DNA of 64,000 nucleotides from Schoenobius gigantellus (GCA_963935595.1 OZ012550.1:12089001-12153000), one strand, 5' to 3'; shown: positions 20,339 to 31,730, counted from the stretch's first letter. Numbers and translations are program-made. Notes: generated from the letters alone by a model not told the origin.

Positions 20339-22351
20339 CTGAAAAATAAACATTTTTTTAAATCTTCAACACAGCCTATACACTACTGGGCACAGGTTTT
20401 CCTACATGAAAAAAACTCGTGAGGAGTATTGGGCCATAACATCACGCTGACCTGGGCTGCTACTCTGTTTCTCCGAAACGAACTTTCGTCAACGAACGAA
20501 AATCAAAAGAAATTTCGAACATGCCGCTACTCTATTTCATTTTCGGATACACACAATAATTTCGTTTCCATAGACAACTTTCGTGAACGAATGAAGAACG
20601 AATGGAATGAGACCATTGCCGTAAAGTTGGGTGATTAGAGTGAATCAAATAAGTTTCCGGGGTCAGTAGAGTGAAACAAAATATGAACAACCAATGGAGT
20701 GAGACCATTGTCGCAAAATGGGGTGGATAGGGTAAAATGATTCCGGGGTCAATAGAGTGCAACGGAAACTTTTTCCTTTCTTCGATAATTATATTACCTA
20801 TTATGCGATTTTTTCGTTTATTTGTTAGAAAATAGTAAATTAATTATGGATAATCTCAAACATTTTTGTCAAAATGAAAACCACAGATGAAAACAATCAC
20901 GATTTCTTGGAATTTGAGTTTGTATATAGAAGGTGAATAGAAGTTATATTTTACGTGCATTAACAATGTTTACGAGTGTTTTTTTTTAGTGTCCGCTATT
21001 GCGACACATTTTTTAGAAAGGAATAATTCAGTCGCAGTTACATTGTGTGTTGTGTTGTTTGTTTTTAAGTTAAGTATTCTAAATATAAGTGAGAATCTTT
21101 TTGGTACTTATCTATCAATAGGTATTTTGAGCTTTTATGTAAATAATATTGATGATTACTGATTTTAGCTTAAAATAACATGTTCCGTTACCCCGTAGCA
21201 AATCGATGCTCTTCTTAATTATCAATTTTAATTCTCAAATAATATTCAACTGAGTGCAATTTTGTATCCCGAGGCGGGAATCGACGCTAAATTTAAATTA
21301 CTTCCGAGGCAACGTCGGGTCTTTCTACGCTCTTTATACTTACTCCTCACGCAAAACAGCTTCAAGCAAAAGTATTCCAACAGCAATTTCACACTAACTT
21401 ACTTAAAATCTCACAATTACGAATATCAAAAGGTAACACTTTTGTGTTCGTTAATTTAAGGTCAAAACTCCGAAAAATAAACTGTCAAATTCAATTCTTC
21501 GTTTCGAACTTTCGTAAATTAGAGTAGGTTTGGGGAATATATCTGTTAAACTATTTGCGGTCGAACGAATATTCGAATCAAAAAGAACCGTGGTAGGAAA
21601 CATGCGAAATTTCATTCGAAATTTCGTTTTTCGTAGAAATAGAGTAGACCCCCATCCGAAACGGTTAAAACGGTTGCAATAGAAACCAGTGAGGTCCAAC
21701 TATAGGCGAAGATTGCTTTGTTTTCAATATCGAAACCAAAGCGTTCGAACCACTACGCCACAGCAGAACTTCTCAATCAATATAAATTAAAATTTAAGTA
21801 AGAAAATAGGTAATTGTACTAAATAATTTTATACTGAACAAATTTGAATAATTCTAACCATTAAAAAGCTACTCTACCCAGAAGTGAATTCGATAAAAAA
21901 TCTTTCGGGAATGGTTCCGAAACACCTTGAAGTGGTAACCACCGCTCATAGCCATATGCAGTGCCAGGGGCATAGTTTCTGCCTATCTGGAGAGAAGTGC
22001 TCTTCTTAAGTCTCGTTTGAAGTAAAACATATCGTAGCGCTCAGGAAATATTCTAATCCCGAAAAAAGAAAAATTTACAAAAGGCAAAATTATTGCTGCA
22101 GCAATCTAAACGAGACCTTGATATTTAAAATGTGATGATGACACCTAAAACGTGTAATCTGTAAATACATTGACAATGTAAAACTCATGGACCTACATCA
22201 AACTAATATTTTTATCTCAAAATTCTATCAGAATGGGTCGATCGACATCGATAAATTATTTTATTTCTTTATAAAATTTAAAGTATCTTAATATCTAGCC
22301 AGAATCTCATCTAGTGTCATAGGTATAAAATTATTTTGATATATTGCTTAC
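20339..22351 (-). other. Intron of the four-pass membrane gene
   Basis: A 2013-bp intron runs from donor GTAAGCAATA (22351) to acceptor TTTTTCAG (20339). It holds repeat debris. Two 92-bp-spaced units start at 20601 and 20693 and share GAGACCATTG and TTCCGGGGTCA. A CTACTCTRTTTC motif near 20460 recurs inverted near 21630, suggesting a decayed inverted-repeat element. No exon was found inside. Confidence 0.55.
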
Positions 22352-22469
22352 CTGTAAAATATAAAATTGTATACAAAGGTCCAAATATAAAGCTAATAAG
22401 CAAACTGGTTAAAGATATACAAATACACGTGATTCCCCAGGTCCACAGTTGGCATTGGTTTACGCACAT
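22352..22469 (-). CDS. Four-pass membrane protein, exon 1
   Basis: The first coding exon starts at the ATG at 22469 (context AAGAAAATGTGC), preferred because the frame upstream has no other ATG. It encodes a Cys-rich start (MCVNQCQLWTWG), then a first membrane helix (ITCICISLTSLLISFIFGPL). The exon ends at ACAG before GTAAGC, leaving one base of a Gly codon. The acceptor at 20339 supplies the other two bases in the right frame. The match of donor, acceptor, phase and hydrophobic pattern is the main reason to accept the gene. Confidence 0.65.
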
Positions 22470-22953
22470 TTTCTTGGAACAATCATTATTCTTTCTATAT
22501 ATGCTCAATGTTTAGTACACTAGTAGTGACCGAACATATTGTGATAATCGGATTTTCTTATTGTGTGCAAATCATACAGTGAAGAATTTTTAAGAAAACG
22601 CAAACTAATAATTTCACAAACACTTTTATGAACACTTTCACAAAATAATTCAAAAGGATAACGATTTCAGATTATGTATATTTCAATTATTTTGATGTAT
22701 TTTTCTACACAAGCCATTCTTGATCCATACTATGTTCGTGCACTTATTAGTTTGTGTCATGGAATGGTTTGTGTTCATTCATGCACAAGCTCATGATTTT
22801 GTGATTAGTTATTATATCAAAATATGTCAAAATCTTACTCCTTTTTTGTTAATGGCAATGATTTATCTTGTGACAATCCTGACGACTGCGTCTCTGGCTT
22901 AGTAAATAGGCTCTAACAATCACTACAGCATCTGAGTAAATAGGCCACAAACA

Positions 22954-23030
22954 TGGATTTATCAATCAAACAGGATTGAGCTCAATCAAAAATGACGTAT
23001 GCAGAAATACACCATATTCCATAAGACTGT
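22954..23030 (+). repeat. Dispersed repeat piece, also inverted at 26880-26965
   Basis: The phrases CAAACAGGATTGAGCTC, AAAAATGACGTATGCAG and ATACACCATATTCCATA recur on the opposite strand at 26880-26965 with a few changes. This points to two insertions of one unclassified element. Its far ends were not found. Confidence 0.55.
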
Positions 23031-23276
23031 GTGCTGTGCATTAGCCGAGCTTGTGCGTGTATTAAAGTTTGGATATGTTTATGTACCATATTTTATCTAC
23101 ACTCATACTTTAATATTCGCATTAAGATCTCAAAGGTGGTGGTTGACGGAGTGTATTGGGAGTGATGGACGGACTAACCTCTACTGCATCGTATATATAC
23201 TAATGCATGCTGTGTTCGTCTATAATTGATTGTGCATTAAGATAGTGTCACCTTAGTATTATCCTCAGAAGAATAA

Positions 23277-23525
23277 CCTGGGTGGTGATTTTGTAACTCA
23301 TCGATTGATCGGCAATCGTTATCAGACTGCATGACTTAATAAAGAAGAGCGAAATTATGTTCATTAGCTATAAGTATTGGTTGATTTATTCCACAAATAT
23401 ACCAAGACTACTTAGACGACGACATTACAAAACGTTAAACATTTTAAAAATCAGTTTTAATCAAACAGAATTATCAAATCGATGCGATAGTCGATTGCCG
23501 ATGAGTTACAAAATCACCCACCTGG
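23277..23525. mobile_element. Foldback MITE (about 249 bp)
   Basis: GGGTGGTGATTTTGTAACTC at the left end pairs with GAGTTACAAAATCACCCACC at the right. The pairing runs on to CATCGNNNNNCGGCAATCG and its complement. The middle is AT-rich and non-coding. No target duplication is clear. Confidence 0.65.
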
Positions 23526-24812
23526 TAAGAAATTGACAATTTGGAACAAACGCTTACACCAACGCCAGCGTAGTGTTCATGGCGAAAAAAAACATAGACA
23601 TACAAACATTCTTAGTTTAAGCTTATTCGCTTTTTGCCTCAAGTCTTGCACAAAGACAGACTGAGTTAAGTGATGGTTTACTACTTACGTGTAATTAAGG
23701 CAGGGCTTCGCTTAAATAAACGGTTGCTAACTTCATTACGAGCACACCCGCACGACACTATGGAAAGGGAAATGAGGTGAAATAATTTGTAAGCATTTAA
23801 TTGTAGTGTGTTTGATACGAAAAAAGCGGAAATCAAATATTATATTAAATAAGTGTTTAAGTAAATAATGTTTGTCGTCAGGCTACTTACCTATTGTTGG
23901 AAGTCAAAACTTCTAGAAAATTTAATTTAAAAAGATTTGAAAGTTTCTTTTATTTTTGGGTCGAAGCTAAAATTACTGTTTATTTTTTTTTTGTTAGGAA
24001 AAAATCAATCAAATACTTGTTTCGTCGTTTTAATAGCCTAAAAAAGGTTGACTGAAAAGTAAAAAAACGTGGAATAATGAAAGCCTTTTTCACTATGTAG
24101 ATTGTAGGTACAAGTGAGCTATTCATCGGTTTCAGTAAAGTAATTTTGAATGGCATTCCTCCAATTAGAGTGGCGTATCCACTCTAATTGATGGAACACA
24201 CTTGAACTTACTTGATGGAATTGGATTCCAATATTGGTTGCTGACAATATTGACATAATGCTATATGTCAATATGGCAATTGACATTATGGCATTAATTA
24301 TGGGGAAATGCCAAAGACGTAATTATGATCCTTGTGTTGCAATAATGGACAATAATAATGTATAAATTAGGGTACCTATAGAGTCAGGAGGATCAGCAAT
24401 AAAAACGATTTATAATTTAGGGTCTAGATAGAGTCAAGAGCATTCCGAGCAAGTGATTCATTAAAACTTTATTTATTTCAGTGAATTAATTTTAACGTTT
24501 TCATGTGTATGCTTTATACATACGAAATGTATTTTTGTTTCATGTCAATAGTAAATTGAAACTAAGTTCTCGAGATTAGCTTAACTGCATTACAATCTAA
24601 AACAATTACTAGTACGAGAAAGAATTTGTTACTTTCTATTATTGAACAAAGTCTTTTATGCCAAATCCAATCAGTTGTTGTACTTAAATTAAACATCTTC
24701 ATCATCTTTTTCTTATTTGAACGACTTTTTCAGCCTTCGCTTTAGGCACGCACAATGTCATATCAGTAAATAAATGCAGAGCTGCTCCTAATACACTCCC
24801 CTACACTGCCAG
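23526..24812. other. No gene seen; one small hairpin
   Basis: AT-rich spacer. A 12-bp perfect hairpin lies at 24162-24190 (CAATTAGAGTGG, loop CGTAT, then its complement). Repeated short words on the theme TGACATTATGG and ATATGTCAATATGG follow at 24240-24300. No gene. Confidence 0.25.
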
Positions 24813-24984
24813 TGGGTGTACGTTGTGGAATCCTGAAAAATGTTCATTAACAGCTGAAAGTACAGTTGAACGCAAAACGATAACGTTGTTCGCTCGTGTG
24901 CACTTTATTACTTGGAAATTCAAAAAGAACGCAGTCGTGTGCGGAATCTGTCGAAATTACCGGAGTGCAACGTTGCCTGTAAAG
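24813..24984 (+). CDS. Candidate internal coding exon (172 nt)
   Basis: A pyrimidine-rich acceptor (CTCCTAATACACTCCCCTAC, then ACTGCCAG to 24812) and a donor (AAAG before GTTAGTG at 24985) bracket 172 bases. These stay open in one frame, from GCTLWNPEKCSLTAE through VVCGICRNYRSATLPVK. Codon choice is varied, and Cys and basic residues are frequent. No family is recognised. Open frame plus both splice sites support it, but nothing upstream or downstream can be joined. Confidence 0.3.
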
Positions 24985-25750
24985 GTTAGTGTGGTGATGG
25001 TGGCGTGAAGTTTTCATTGAATAGTTAGAATTAGCCTTATTTTTTTCATTATTTATAGATAGACGGCGATAACATGATAATTAATAAAAATTCATATAAA
25101 ATTAAATAGGTGAGTTATTTTTTATTAATATTTAGTTTATTAGTATTTTTTTATTATTATTTACGTATTAAGTCAAATTTCGTCAAAATCGGTAAGATCG
25201 TTTTGAAGTTTATCCCGGACAAACATCGTGACGTGAGATTTTCATTTATATAGATTATAGTGAGGCCGTCATAAGCATGCCTTAACCCGATCCCGAGGTA
25301 TGCGTAACGCATTTCCCTGTGTAGAAAAGTCGCTCATTCATAATTATTTTTAGCCTGCGACAAAAATAAAATATTACTGTCGGTAAATACCAATAATAAT
25401 TTCAGCATCAGTACGGCCACTGGTGTGAGCATAAACAACATTATATATTATTCACATACCTACTTATATTATTGTTTAGTCTCACACACCACTCGAAATA
25501 CCAACACTCCTCTACAACAACAACACTACAACGCTTAAATGCAAAATGGCGTACATTGTTCCGAAACTCATTAAGCGAAAACATTCATCTTTCCGCGTTT
25601 TTATTTTTGAACTGTCTACATACGCCGGGTTATTAAAAAACTTGCTGCGAGCCAGGAATGCACGTGGAAAAACCAATTTACATCTGTGCTCATCCGTTAG
25701 GGTACTCTTTTTAAAACGATTATTCGCTTCCTATATTTTATTTACATACG
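24985..25750. other. No gene seen; SINE relic at 25150-25258
   Basis: AAATTTCGTCAAAATCGGTA near 25180 and the following GACAAACATCGTGACGTGAG, then TATATAGATTAT, resemble the tail of a dispersed lepidopteran SINE. The ATG frame at 25546 shows no domain or splice support. Confidence 0.3.
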
Positions 25751-26056
25751 ACAGGGAAGCTCTTGGCCTTATCTCATCTGATGGTAAATGACGATAAGGG
25801 CGAAGGTTCACCTGGACTCCTCAACAACTGAGGAACTGGCTATCTCACCTCTAATTTGTCGGAGCACAAAAATACCATTAACATTGTAATTATGGCGACA
25901 AACATAGGTAAGACGGTGGTGGCTAGCCAGGCGGCTTCAATAGCCCTACCACCAACCAAACCGAGCAGGAAAACTTCTGCCCCCATGGGGAATCGAACGC
26001 CGGACCTCCCGATCAACACCCGGTGGTCTCAACCACTAGACCACAGGGGCGGTAAA
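25751..26056 (-). mobile_element. tRNA-derived SINE, minus
   Basis: On the minus strand the head has a pol III A box (TGGTCTAGTGG, about 26033-26043) and B box (GCGTTCGATTCC, about 25988-25999). A body and a conserved end complementary to ACAGGGAAGCTCTTGGCC (25751) follow. A partial relative lies at 29219-29466. SINEs of this form depend on LINE enzymes. No coding function; the frame at 25856 is chance. Confidence 0.8.
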
Positions 26057-26879
26057 CGTATACTACTTTACAAGGTGTATATTGTATAATATACATAAAA
26101 AATCAACTGTTCAACACATAAAGGTTCAGTGGATGATGAACATTTGCATGGAACAGCAGAATTTTTTTCACGGTTCCAAGATGGTCTCATAGTAAAAGTT
26201 GTTTAGTTTGCTTGTCTGAACAAGAACTCTTCAAAAGTAACGTTGTATGTGCCTCAGGAGACGAATTTTTGAATCATTAGAAATTAATCTTGAATTCGAA
26301 CACGATTACAAATCACGTGCGAAATTATTTTCTACTGTTTCCAATTTTTAAGATTTTTGAATCACTCGAATTCAGTATTGTCATTACAAACAAATTCTAT
26401 ATTAGAAACCGTTACACGCAGAAAAAATAAAATCCGGTACGCAATAACATGGTAAGAATAAGAAGTCATTGATTTAAAAAACCTGTGATTAATCGCATGT
26501 AAAAAGAAAAAGGTTTATACGTGTCGTATATTCTACTAGTAGAAATCAAAAACTAGTGACCACTCGTTGCAGAATTCGCGGAATGAATATTCAAAAATAG
26601 CGAATTCTGAAATTCGTGTGCGAATCTTACGATTTCGAATGCGAATTTGAATTCGATTGTTTCAAAAATGCGTCTCGAACAATAACTAAAGCATAGAAGT
26701 ATCCGCATGATGTTTGAGCGAACACACTTTAAGGTATCTGACAGACAGAAATTGCCAAAATTATGACGCACGAAAAAGGCCTTTTTAGAAATTATTCGCT
26801 TCACATAAAACTTACTAATATTATATACCTCAGAAGAATAAACAAAGCATAGAAGTAACCCTTACTACGTTTGAGACTT
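26057..26879. other. No gene seen; possible decayed inverted repeat
   Basis: GACGAATTTTTGAATCATTA near 26260 and the complement of TTTCAAAAATGCGTCTCGAA near 26660 partly match. The interval contains many AATTCGAA-type words, which suggests an old foldback. The words AAAGCATAGAAGTA recur at 26690 and 26845. No exon. Confidence 0.25.
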
Positions 26880-26965
26880 CTACACTTCATAGTCGTATGG
26901 GATATGGTGTATTTTTACATACGTCATTTTTGACGGAGCTCAGTCCTGTTTGATAAATAAGTCCA
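26880..26965 (-). repeat. Inverted partner of the 22954 repeat
   Basis: The minus strand reads AAACAGGACTGAGCTCCGTC and AAAAATGACGTATGTAAAAA, then ATACACCATATCCCATACG, matching 22954-23030. Confidence 0.55.
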
Positions 26966-27161
26966 AGGAGGTCCAAGGTGTACACACCATGGGTACACAC
27001 TGAAATGCTGACACATTCGACTGACAGATTAAAAAAATGACTAAGTTGTGTCTTTCGCAAAAGGCCGTATAGGTACTGTAACAAGCACTGACAGAAGTAC
27101 TACGCAACCAAAATTCGTAGCCGTGCTGACAAGTTATAGTCTGACTAATAAAAGTTGAACC

Positions 27162-27413
27162 TTTTTTTTTTTTTTTTTTCGAGGGGAATGCGTGACCGCA
27201 CCGTACTCGCCGTTGGCTAGACGACGAGCGTGTGTGGGGCTCTCCCGGCAGAGTGCCAAGCCTACCCACTAAACCCCCCGGTGTTCTTCCTGCCCTTATG
27301 GACGCGCGGGCTATCGCCAAGGGGGGATTGCCCGAGAACACCAGGGAAATCCCCAGACGGAGGGCCTTACGGCGGCGTACACGGGGCCAACCATGCACGC
27401 AGGCCTCCACGGC
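27162..27413 (-). mobile_element. Short GC-rich retroposon with poly(A) and 15-bp target duplication
   Basis: The poly(T) run at 27162-27179 is the poly(A) tail on the minus strand. The flanks AATAAAAGTTGAACC (27147-27161) and AATAAAAGCTGAACC (27414-27428) are a target duplication with one change. The 252-bp insert is GC-rich and ends near TGCGGTCACGCATTCCCCTC before the A run. It is probably a 5'-truncated LINE 3' end or a SINE using the same tail. Long frames across it on both strands are artefacts of composition. Confidence 0.85.
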
Positions 27414-27634
27414 AATAAAAGCTGAACCTAGCAAAACGCGGGAATTTTAAGAAAATGGGGAAGGCAATACTGAAAAAAAACGAAGTGAACCTATCCCTGC
27501 TCTTGTACCGATTTTAAACGTGAAGCAAATAATTTGTATTTTTTAAGAAAAGCTTTTTTTTCCCTTCTTTCTTCTAATTCCACTGCTGATACACAAATGT
27601 TTTGCTGGCAACCTTGTGCTTGCCTAAACTCTTT

Positions 27635-27757
27635 AAGGCTGGACCAAACCAACGCGTGCAGTTCACATTGGTGTGAACAGTCCGCTACAAGTTCGTACAC
27701 AACAACTGATCGCCACCGTGCACGCCACCGCTGCACGCGTTGGTTTGGTCCAGCCTT
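27635..27757. mobile_element. Foldback MITE (123 bp)
   Basis: AAGGCTGGACCAAACCAACG and onward (27635-27661) and its exact complement at 27731-27757 form 27-bp inverted ends. A TTTA or TTAG lies outside each end. The spacer includes a smaller inverted phrase around TTCACATTGGTGTGAA. Non-coding. Confidence 0.75.
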
Positions 27758-28135
27758 TAGGGTTAGAATCAGTGGTATTGAGGAATTCTGGACATCTCGT
27801 GACCATGCTTCCTAAAAAAATTATGTCTTCCTCATATTGGCTCCGGTTTATGCTCCTGTACCAAAACCGAAAGTTAAATTACAAAGTGACAAGTTTATTA
27901 GAAAGTACCAAAATCACCATGTTCAACTAAACTACAGAAGAACATTGTATCAGTGTTGCAACTTGAAAATATGTTAGGTTCAGCATTCATTAGCCAGACT
28001 CTATATAACATTTGACGATAAACGCTTTTTAATTCGGCATCATAGAGGTACCCAAAGGCACCATTCTATCTATGGACGTTTATATAGTACCTACCTATAA
28101 TACATATCGTGTTATTTTTATTATTAAATAATAAT

Positions 28136-28440
28136 TAGCTGTGCCGGCAACCTACGTTTAGCAATAACCATTGTAAAAAAATCTGAAAAGGGTAACCATT
28201 ATTACCTAGCGGCCATATTAATAAAAATTTTACTCCTTGGATCATCTTCAGATTAGTTACACCTTGTTTTGTCTTGTTTTGACATATGACAGGCGACATG
28301 TGCGGAAACAAGACAAAACACGGAGTAACTAATCCGAGGATGATCCAAGGAGTTAAATTTTTATTAATTAGGCCATAGTAGTATAAAAAATAGAATACAA
28401 CCCTTTCTCAGACCTACCGAATATAAACACAAAAAAAACA
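28136..28440 (+). mobile_element. SINE-like repeat split by a MITE
   Basis: ATTAGCTGTGCCGGCAACCT at 28136 and CCTTTCTCAGACCTACCGAA at about 28403 correspond to neighbouring parts of the related copy at 57510-57700. The interval between them holds the foldback at 28211-28374. The SINE-like sequence was therefore present first. Confidence 0.5.
28211..28374. mobile_element. Foldback MITE (164 bp) inside a SINE-like repeat
   Basis: Arms of about 60-70 bp pair GGCCATATTAATAAAAATTT with AAATTTTTATTAATTAGGCC. They continue through ACTCCTTGGATCATC and TAGTTAC to CTTGTTTTGTCTTGTTT and its complement. The loop lies at about 28280-28303. Non-coding. Confidence 0.7.
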
Positions 28441-29218
28441 TAAAAATCATATAATTTTTTAAACGTAATCAACAACTTGCAAACGAAACCGATTCGAATG
28501 TCGTACGTCACTACGTTACCTAATTATACGTTGATTAATTTTTTACTAACTTATGACGTAACGAGACCCATTGTCATAACTTTAATTCGCTTTATATCTC
28601 AGATGTTTTTTTTTTGTTATTTCGACAAAGCAAAAAACACGTCCCATATCTGATTTCTTTATCTTTAACATATTTAGTCCTCGACACTACTGTACAATTT
28701 TAAGCCAAAATTAAAACATACCTCAGCATTTTAAATATCAAGCATACTATCATGTTCGGTGCACGCTTGCCGTTTCAAAGGCGGTTCAAAGGTTTGATTC
28801 AACAATGCAAACTTTTGCAGCGTAACAAGTTCACAGGTCATGCAATATGAACTGCCGCAGTTTTCTGTCTATTTCATTGTTACCAACTGTTTCATTGCTA
28901 TGAGGTACGCAATACCCAATCGAGTTTGTAGAGAAATGCTGATCCATTTGTTCGGAATTTGTTTCCAGTACATGAAAGTATTTTAAAACTATGCATTTTT
29001 ATAAAGAACAAACTGTACCCGGCATGCGTTGCAATGCCACGTAAGTCCTTTTTTTTCCTTTTTTTTGCTAGGAACCCTTACGGGTGTCCCCATAACACCC
29101 TACCAAAGTTTCATTACAATCTGATGAATGGTTTCGGAACGCATAGAGGACAAACAAACATAGTAATGCATTAATTTTTATTTATAGAGATATATACAGC
29201 GCCAATTTTAAACACAAA
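28441..29218. other. No gene seen; SINE relic near 29010-29190
   Basis: TACCCGGCATGCGTTGCAAT near 29018 and CCAAAGTTTCATTACAATCT near 29102, ending in ATTTATAGAGATATATA, look like a decayed SINE. No exon. Confidence 0.3.
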
Positions 29219-29466
29219 ACAGGGAAGCTCTTGGTCTTCACCACGCTTGATGGTTCACGTGACGTATTATGTAATCTGTGACGTCACAATAAGGCCAAAT
29301 ATGAAAGTGCGCTTCAGCTGGAATTGACTCCTCAATAACTAAGGAACTGGCTAACTTACCTCTGTCGGAACACAACAATGCTATTAGCGCTGTTAATTAT
29401 TGCGACAAACTTAGGTAAGACGGAGCTAGCGGGAGCTAAGCGTGCTCAGAAATTCAACCCTACCAC
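29219..29466 (-). mobile_element. Partial SINE related to 25751-26056
   Basis: It shares ACAGGGAAGCTCTTGGTCTT, ACTAAGGAACTGGCTAACTT, ACCTCTGTCGGA and GCGACAAACTTAGGTAAGAC with the SINE at 25751. Its pol III head is lost, and a CGTGACG-rich insert interrupts it near 29260-29320. It abuts the repeat starting at 29472. Confidence 0.6.
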
Positions 29467-29471
29467 TAACC

Positions 29472-29666
29472 AAAAAACCGGCCAAGTGCGAGTCGGACTC
29501 GCCCATGAAGGGTTCCGTACGATTTATGACGTATTAAAAAAACTACTTACTAGATCTCGTTCAAACCAATTTTCGGTAGAAGTTTACACGGTAAAGTACA
29601 TATTTTTTTTTTTTTTTGTTTTATCATTCGCTTATTTTAGAAGTTACAGGGGGGGACACACATTTT
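29472..29666 (+). repeat. 'CGGCCAAGTGCGAGTCGG' repeat, left half
   Basis: This begins ACCGGCCAAGTGCGAGTCGG and continues ACTCGCCCATGAAGGGTTCC, a dispersed repeat common in Lepidoptera. It is interrupted at 29667 by a LINE and resumes at 31212. The class is not established from the sequence. Confidence 0.75.
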
Positions 29667-31211
29667 AATAATAATAATAATAAAATACTTTATTGCACAC
29701 AAAGAGATACAGACAGAAAATTTTCAAAAACAATACAGATGTACAACACAGGCGGCCTTATTGCTAATAAGCAATCTCTTCCAGGCAACCTAGGAACAAG
29801 GAAATACACAAAAGAAATTCAAATTGGGGATGGGTGCAGTAGTTGATAATTATGGATAATGAAGGACTGATTAAGCTAAGGATTTAAGGATAGGAAGTGA
29901 TTTCGGACTTGATTCTTAAAGGACTCCAGCGTACGCGCTCTCTTAATACTCTCAGGGAGAGAGTTCCATAGCCGAACGGCATATGCAGGAAAAGAGTATG
30001 AAAGAAAATAAGTGCTGTGGGGTGGGATATCAAGAGTTAAATTAAAGTTCGATCGTAAAGTACGACTCGAAGAAGAGGACCGAAGGGAGAACTGTGCTTT
30101 AAGATATGATGGAGAAGTTGGAAGAAATAAAATATTGTAAAGTAGGGATAACACATGTAAGGCTCTGCGATGGCGAATTGGAAGCCATTTAAGTTGTGAG
30201 CGATAGTAAGAAACATGGTCAAATTTATTGACATGGCAGATTAAAAATAAACCTGATGGCCACATTTTGTAGACGCTCCAATTTGTCCAGCAGCTCCTCC
30301 GACAAACCCACCCAAGCAGCGTCAGCGTAGTCAATTATAGAAAGTAAAAGTGATTGAGCTAACACTGTCTTTGTAGCCATTGAGAGAAAGTTTCGGAATC
30401 TGTTGAGAGAACCATATGCGGCAAACAGTTTCTTCCCAACAGTCTCAACCTGAGGTCGCCAAGAAAGACACTGATCGAAAACTATACCTAGATTTTTCAC
30501 AGATTTACTGACTGTAATAGTTGTTCCGCCAAAGATCACCGCCGGCAACGAACTGTAATCGATACGTGAAATGAAGTAGGAGCTGCCGATAATAATTGTC
30601 TGCGTTTTATTAGGATTGATAGCAAGACCGTAAGACTTGCTCCAGTTGTCTATTATATTGAGATTACTGTTGGTTATCGAGATAGCCTGAGACAAATCAG
30701 ACAGTGGGGCTTGCGTGTAGATCTGCAAGTCATCGGCATACAAGTGATAGCGACATGAAAGTGATTGCGTGATGGAATTTATGAATATTGAGAAAAGAAG
30801 AGGAGATAATACGCCACTCTGGGGAACACCGGAAACCATAGTGCACCAATCAGACAAGGAGTCTTCGATACGTATTCGCTGCCGACGCTCCAACAGGTAA
30901 CTATGAAACCAGACAACTACGGTAGGAGATATGCCAAGAGAACGTAGGATACGAGTGAGCACATTAAAATCAACCGAATTAAATGCGTTGCTGAAGTCTA
31001 AAAGCGTCAGTAAAGTTAGTTGACGATTTTCCATGCCCTGGTGAATGTCGTGAGTGATTTTAGTTAGAGCAGTAGTCGTGCTATGACCCACGCGGAAACC
31101 AGATTGTAAAGGATTTAGTAGTTGGTTAATATTAAGGAATCTGATAAGTTGACGATAAACAAGTTTTTCAAGGACTTTGGAAAGGAACAGGAGAATTTAG
31201 AAAACAGAGAA
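29667..31211 (-). mobile_element. 5'-truncated LINE with 7-bp target duplication
   Basis: The minus-strand LINE ends in (ATT)n (29667-29685) after TGCAATAAAGTATTTT and is cut at its 5' side at about 31211. ACATTTT at 29660-29666 and at 31212-31218 is the target duplication. The repeat sequence on either side (ending GGGGGGACACACATTTT, resuming ACCACTTTGG) joins when the LINE is taken out. This is a clean example of nested insertion. Confidence 0.85.
29876..31190 (-). pseudogene. LINE reverse transcriptase (CR1-group-like), palm to C-terminus
   Basis: Reading from about 31190 on the minus strand: LSKVLEKLVYRQLIRFL, LQSGFRVGHSTT, then RT motif A in LLDFSNAFNSVD. Motif B GVPQSGVLSPLLFSIFIN and motif C YADDLQIY follow, then LGIVFDQCLSW and WVGLSEELLDKLERLQNVAI. 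A small frameshift at about 30230, after FNLPCQ, moves the rest to another frame, including QLKWLPIRHRRALHVLSLLY and RLWNSLPESIKRARTLESFK, with the stop at 29876. The endonuclease and ORF1 are missing by 5' truncation. The clade call is by general resemblance only. Confidence 0.85.
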
Positions 31212-31580
31212 ACATTTTACCACTTTGGAAGTATCTCTCGCGCAAACTATTCGGCTTAGAAAAAAATTATATTAGAAACCTCAATATAATTTTTGAAGAC
31301 CTATCCATAGATACCCCACACGTATGGGTTTGATAAAAAAAAAATTTTTTGGGTTTCAGTTCTATGTATGGAGAACCCCCAAAATTTAATGGTTTTTTTT
31401 TCTATTTTTGAGTGAAAATCTTAATGCGGTTCATAGAATACATCTACTTACCAAGTTTCAACAGTGTAGTTCTTATAGTTTCGGAGAAAAGTGGCTGTGA
31501 CATACGGACGGATAGACAGACAGACAGACATGACGAATCTATAAGGGTTCCGTTTTTTGCCATTTGGCTACGAAACCCCA
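31212..31580 (+). repeat. 'CGGCCAAGTGCGAGTCGG' repeat, right half
   Basis: It resumes after the LINE at the duplicated ACATTTT. It includes AGTTTCGGAGAAAAGTGGCT, GGACGGATAGACAGACAGAC and ATAAGGGTTCCGTTTTTTGC, ending near 31580. These phrases are the usual tail of this dispersed lepidopteran repeat. Confidence 0.75.
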
Positions 31581-31730
31581 AAAACGAATAATACCTAGAT
31601 ATATTTTTATTAATTCAAATCATGTGCAAAAAACTCTCATGATTTAACTCAATTGCGTAGCTAGTGAATATTTAAATGATTGGAATTAATTATAGTTAGG
31701 TACCTATATTTATAATTTTACTAGCAGTGT

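Noticed and set aside
25856..26089. 77-codon frame with a MGNRTPDLP-like segment
   Set aside because: This peptide is the common mistranslation of the SINE head with its pol III boxes; not a protein.
27230..27450. Overlapping frames on both strands
   Set aside because: All lie in a GC-rich retroposon with poly(A) and target duplication. GC-rich DNA has few stops.
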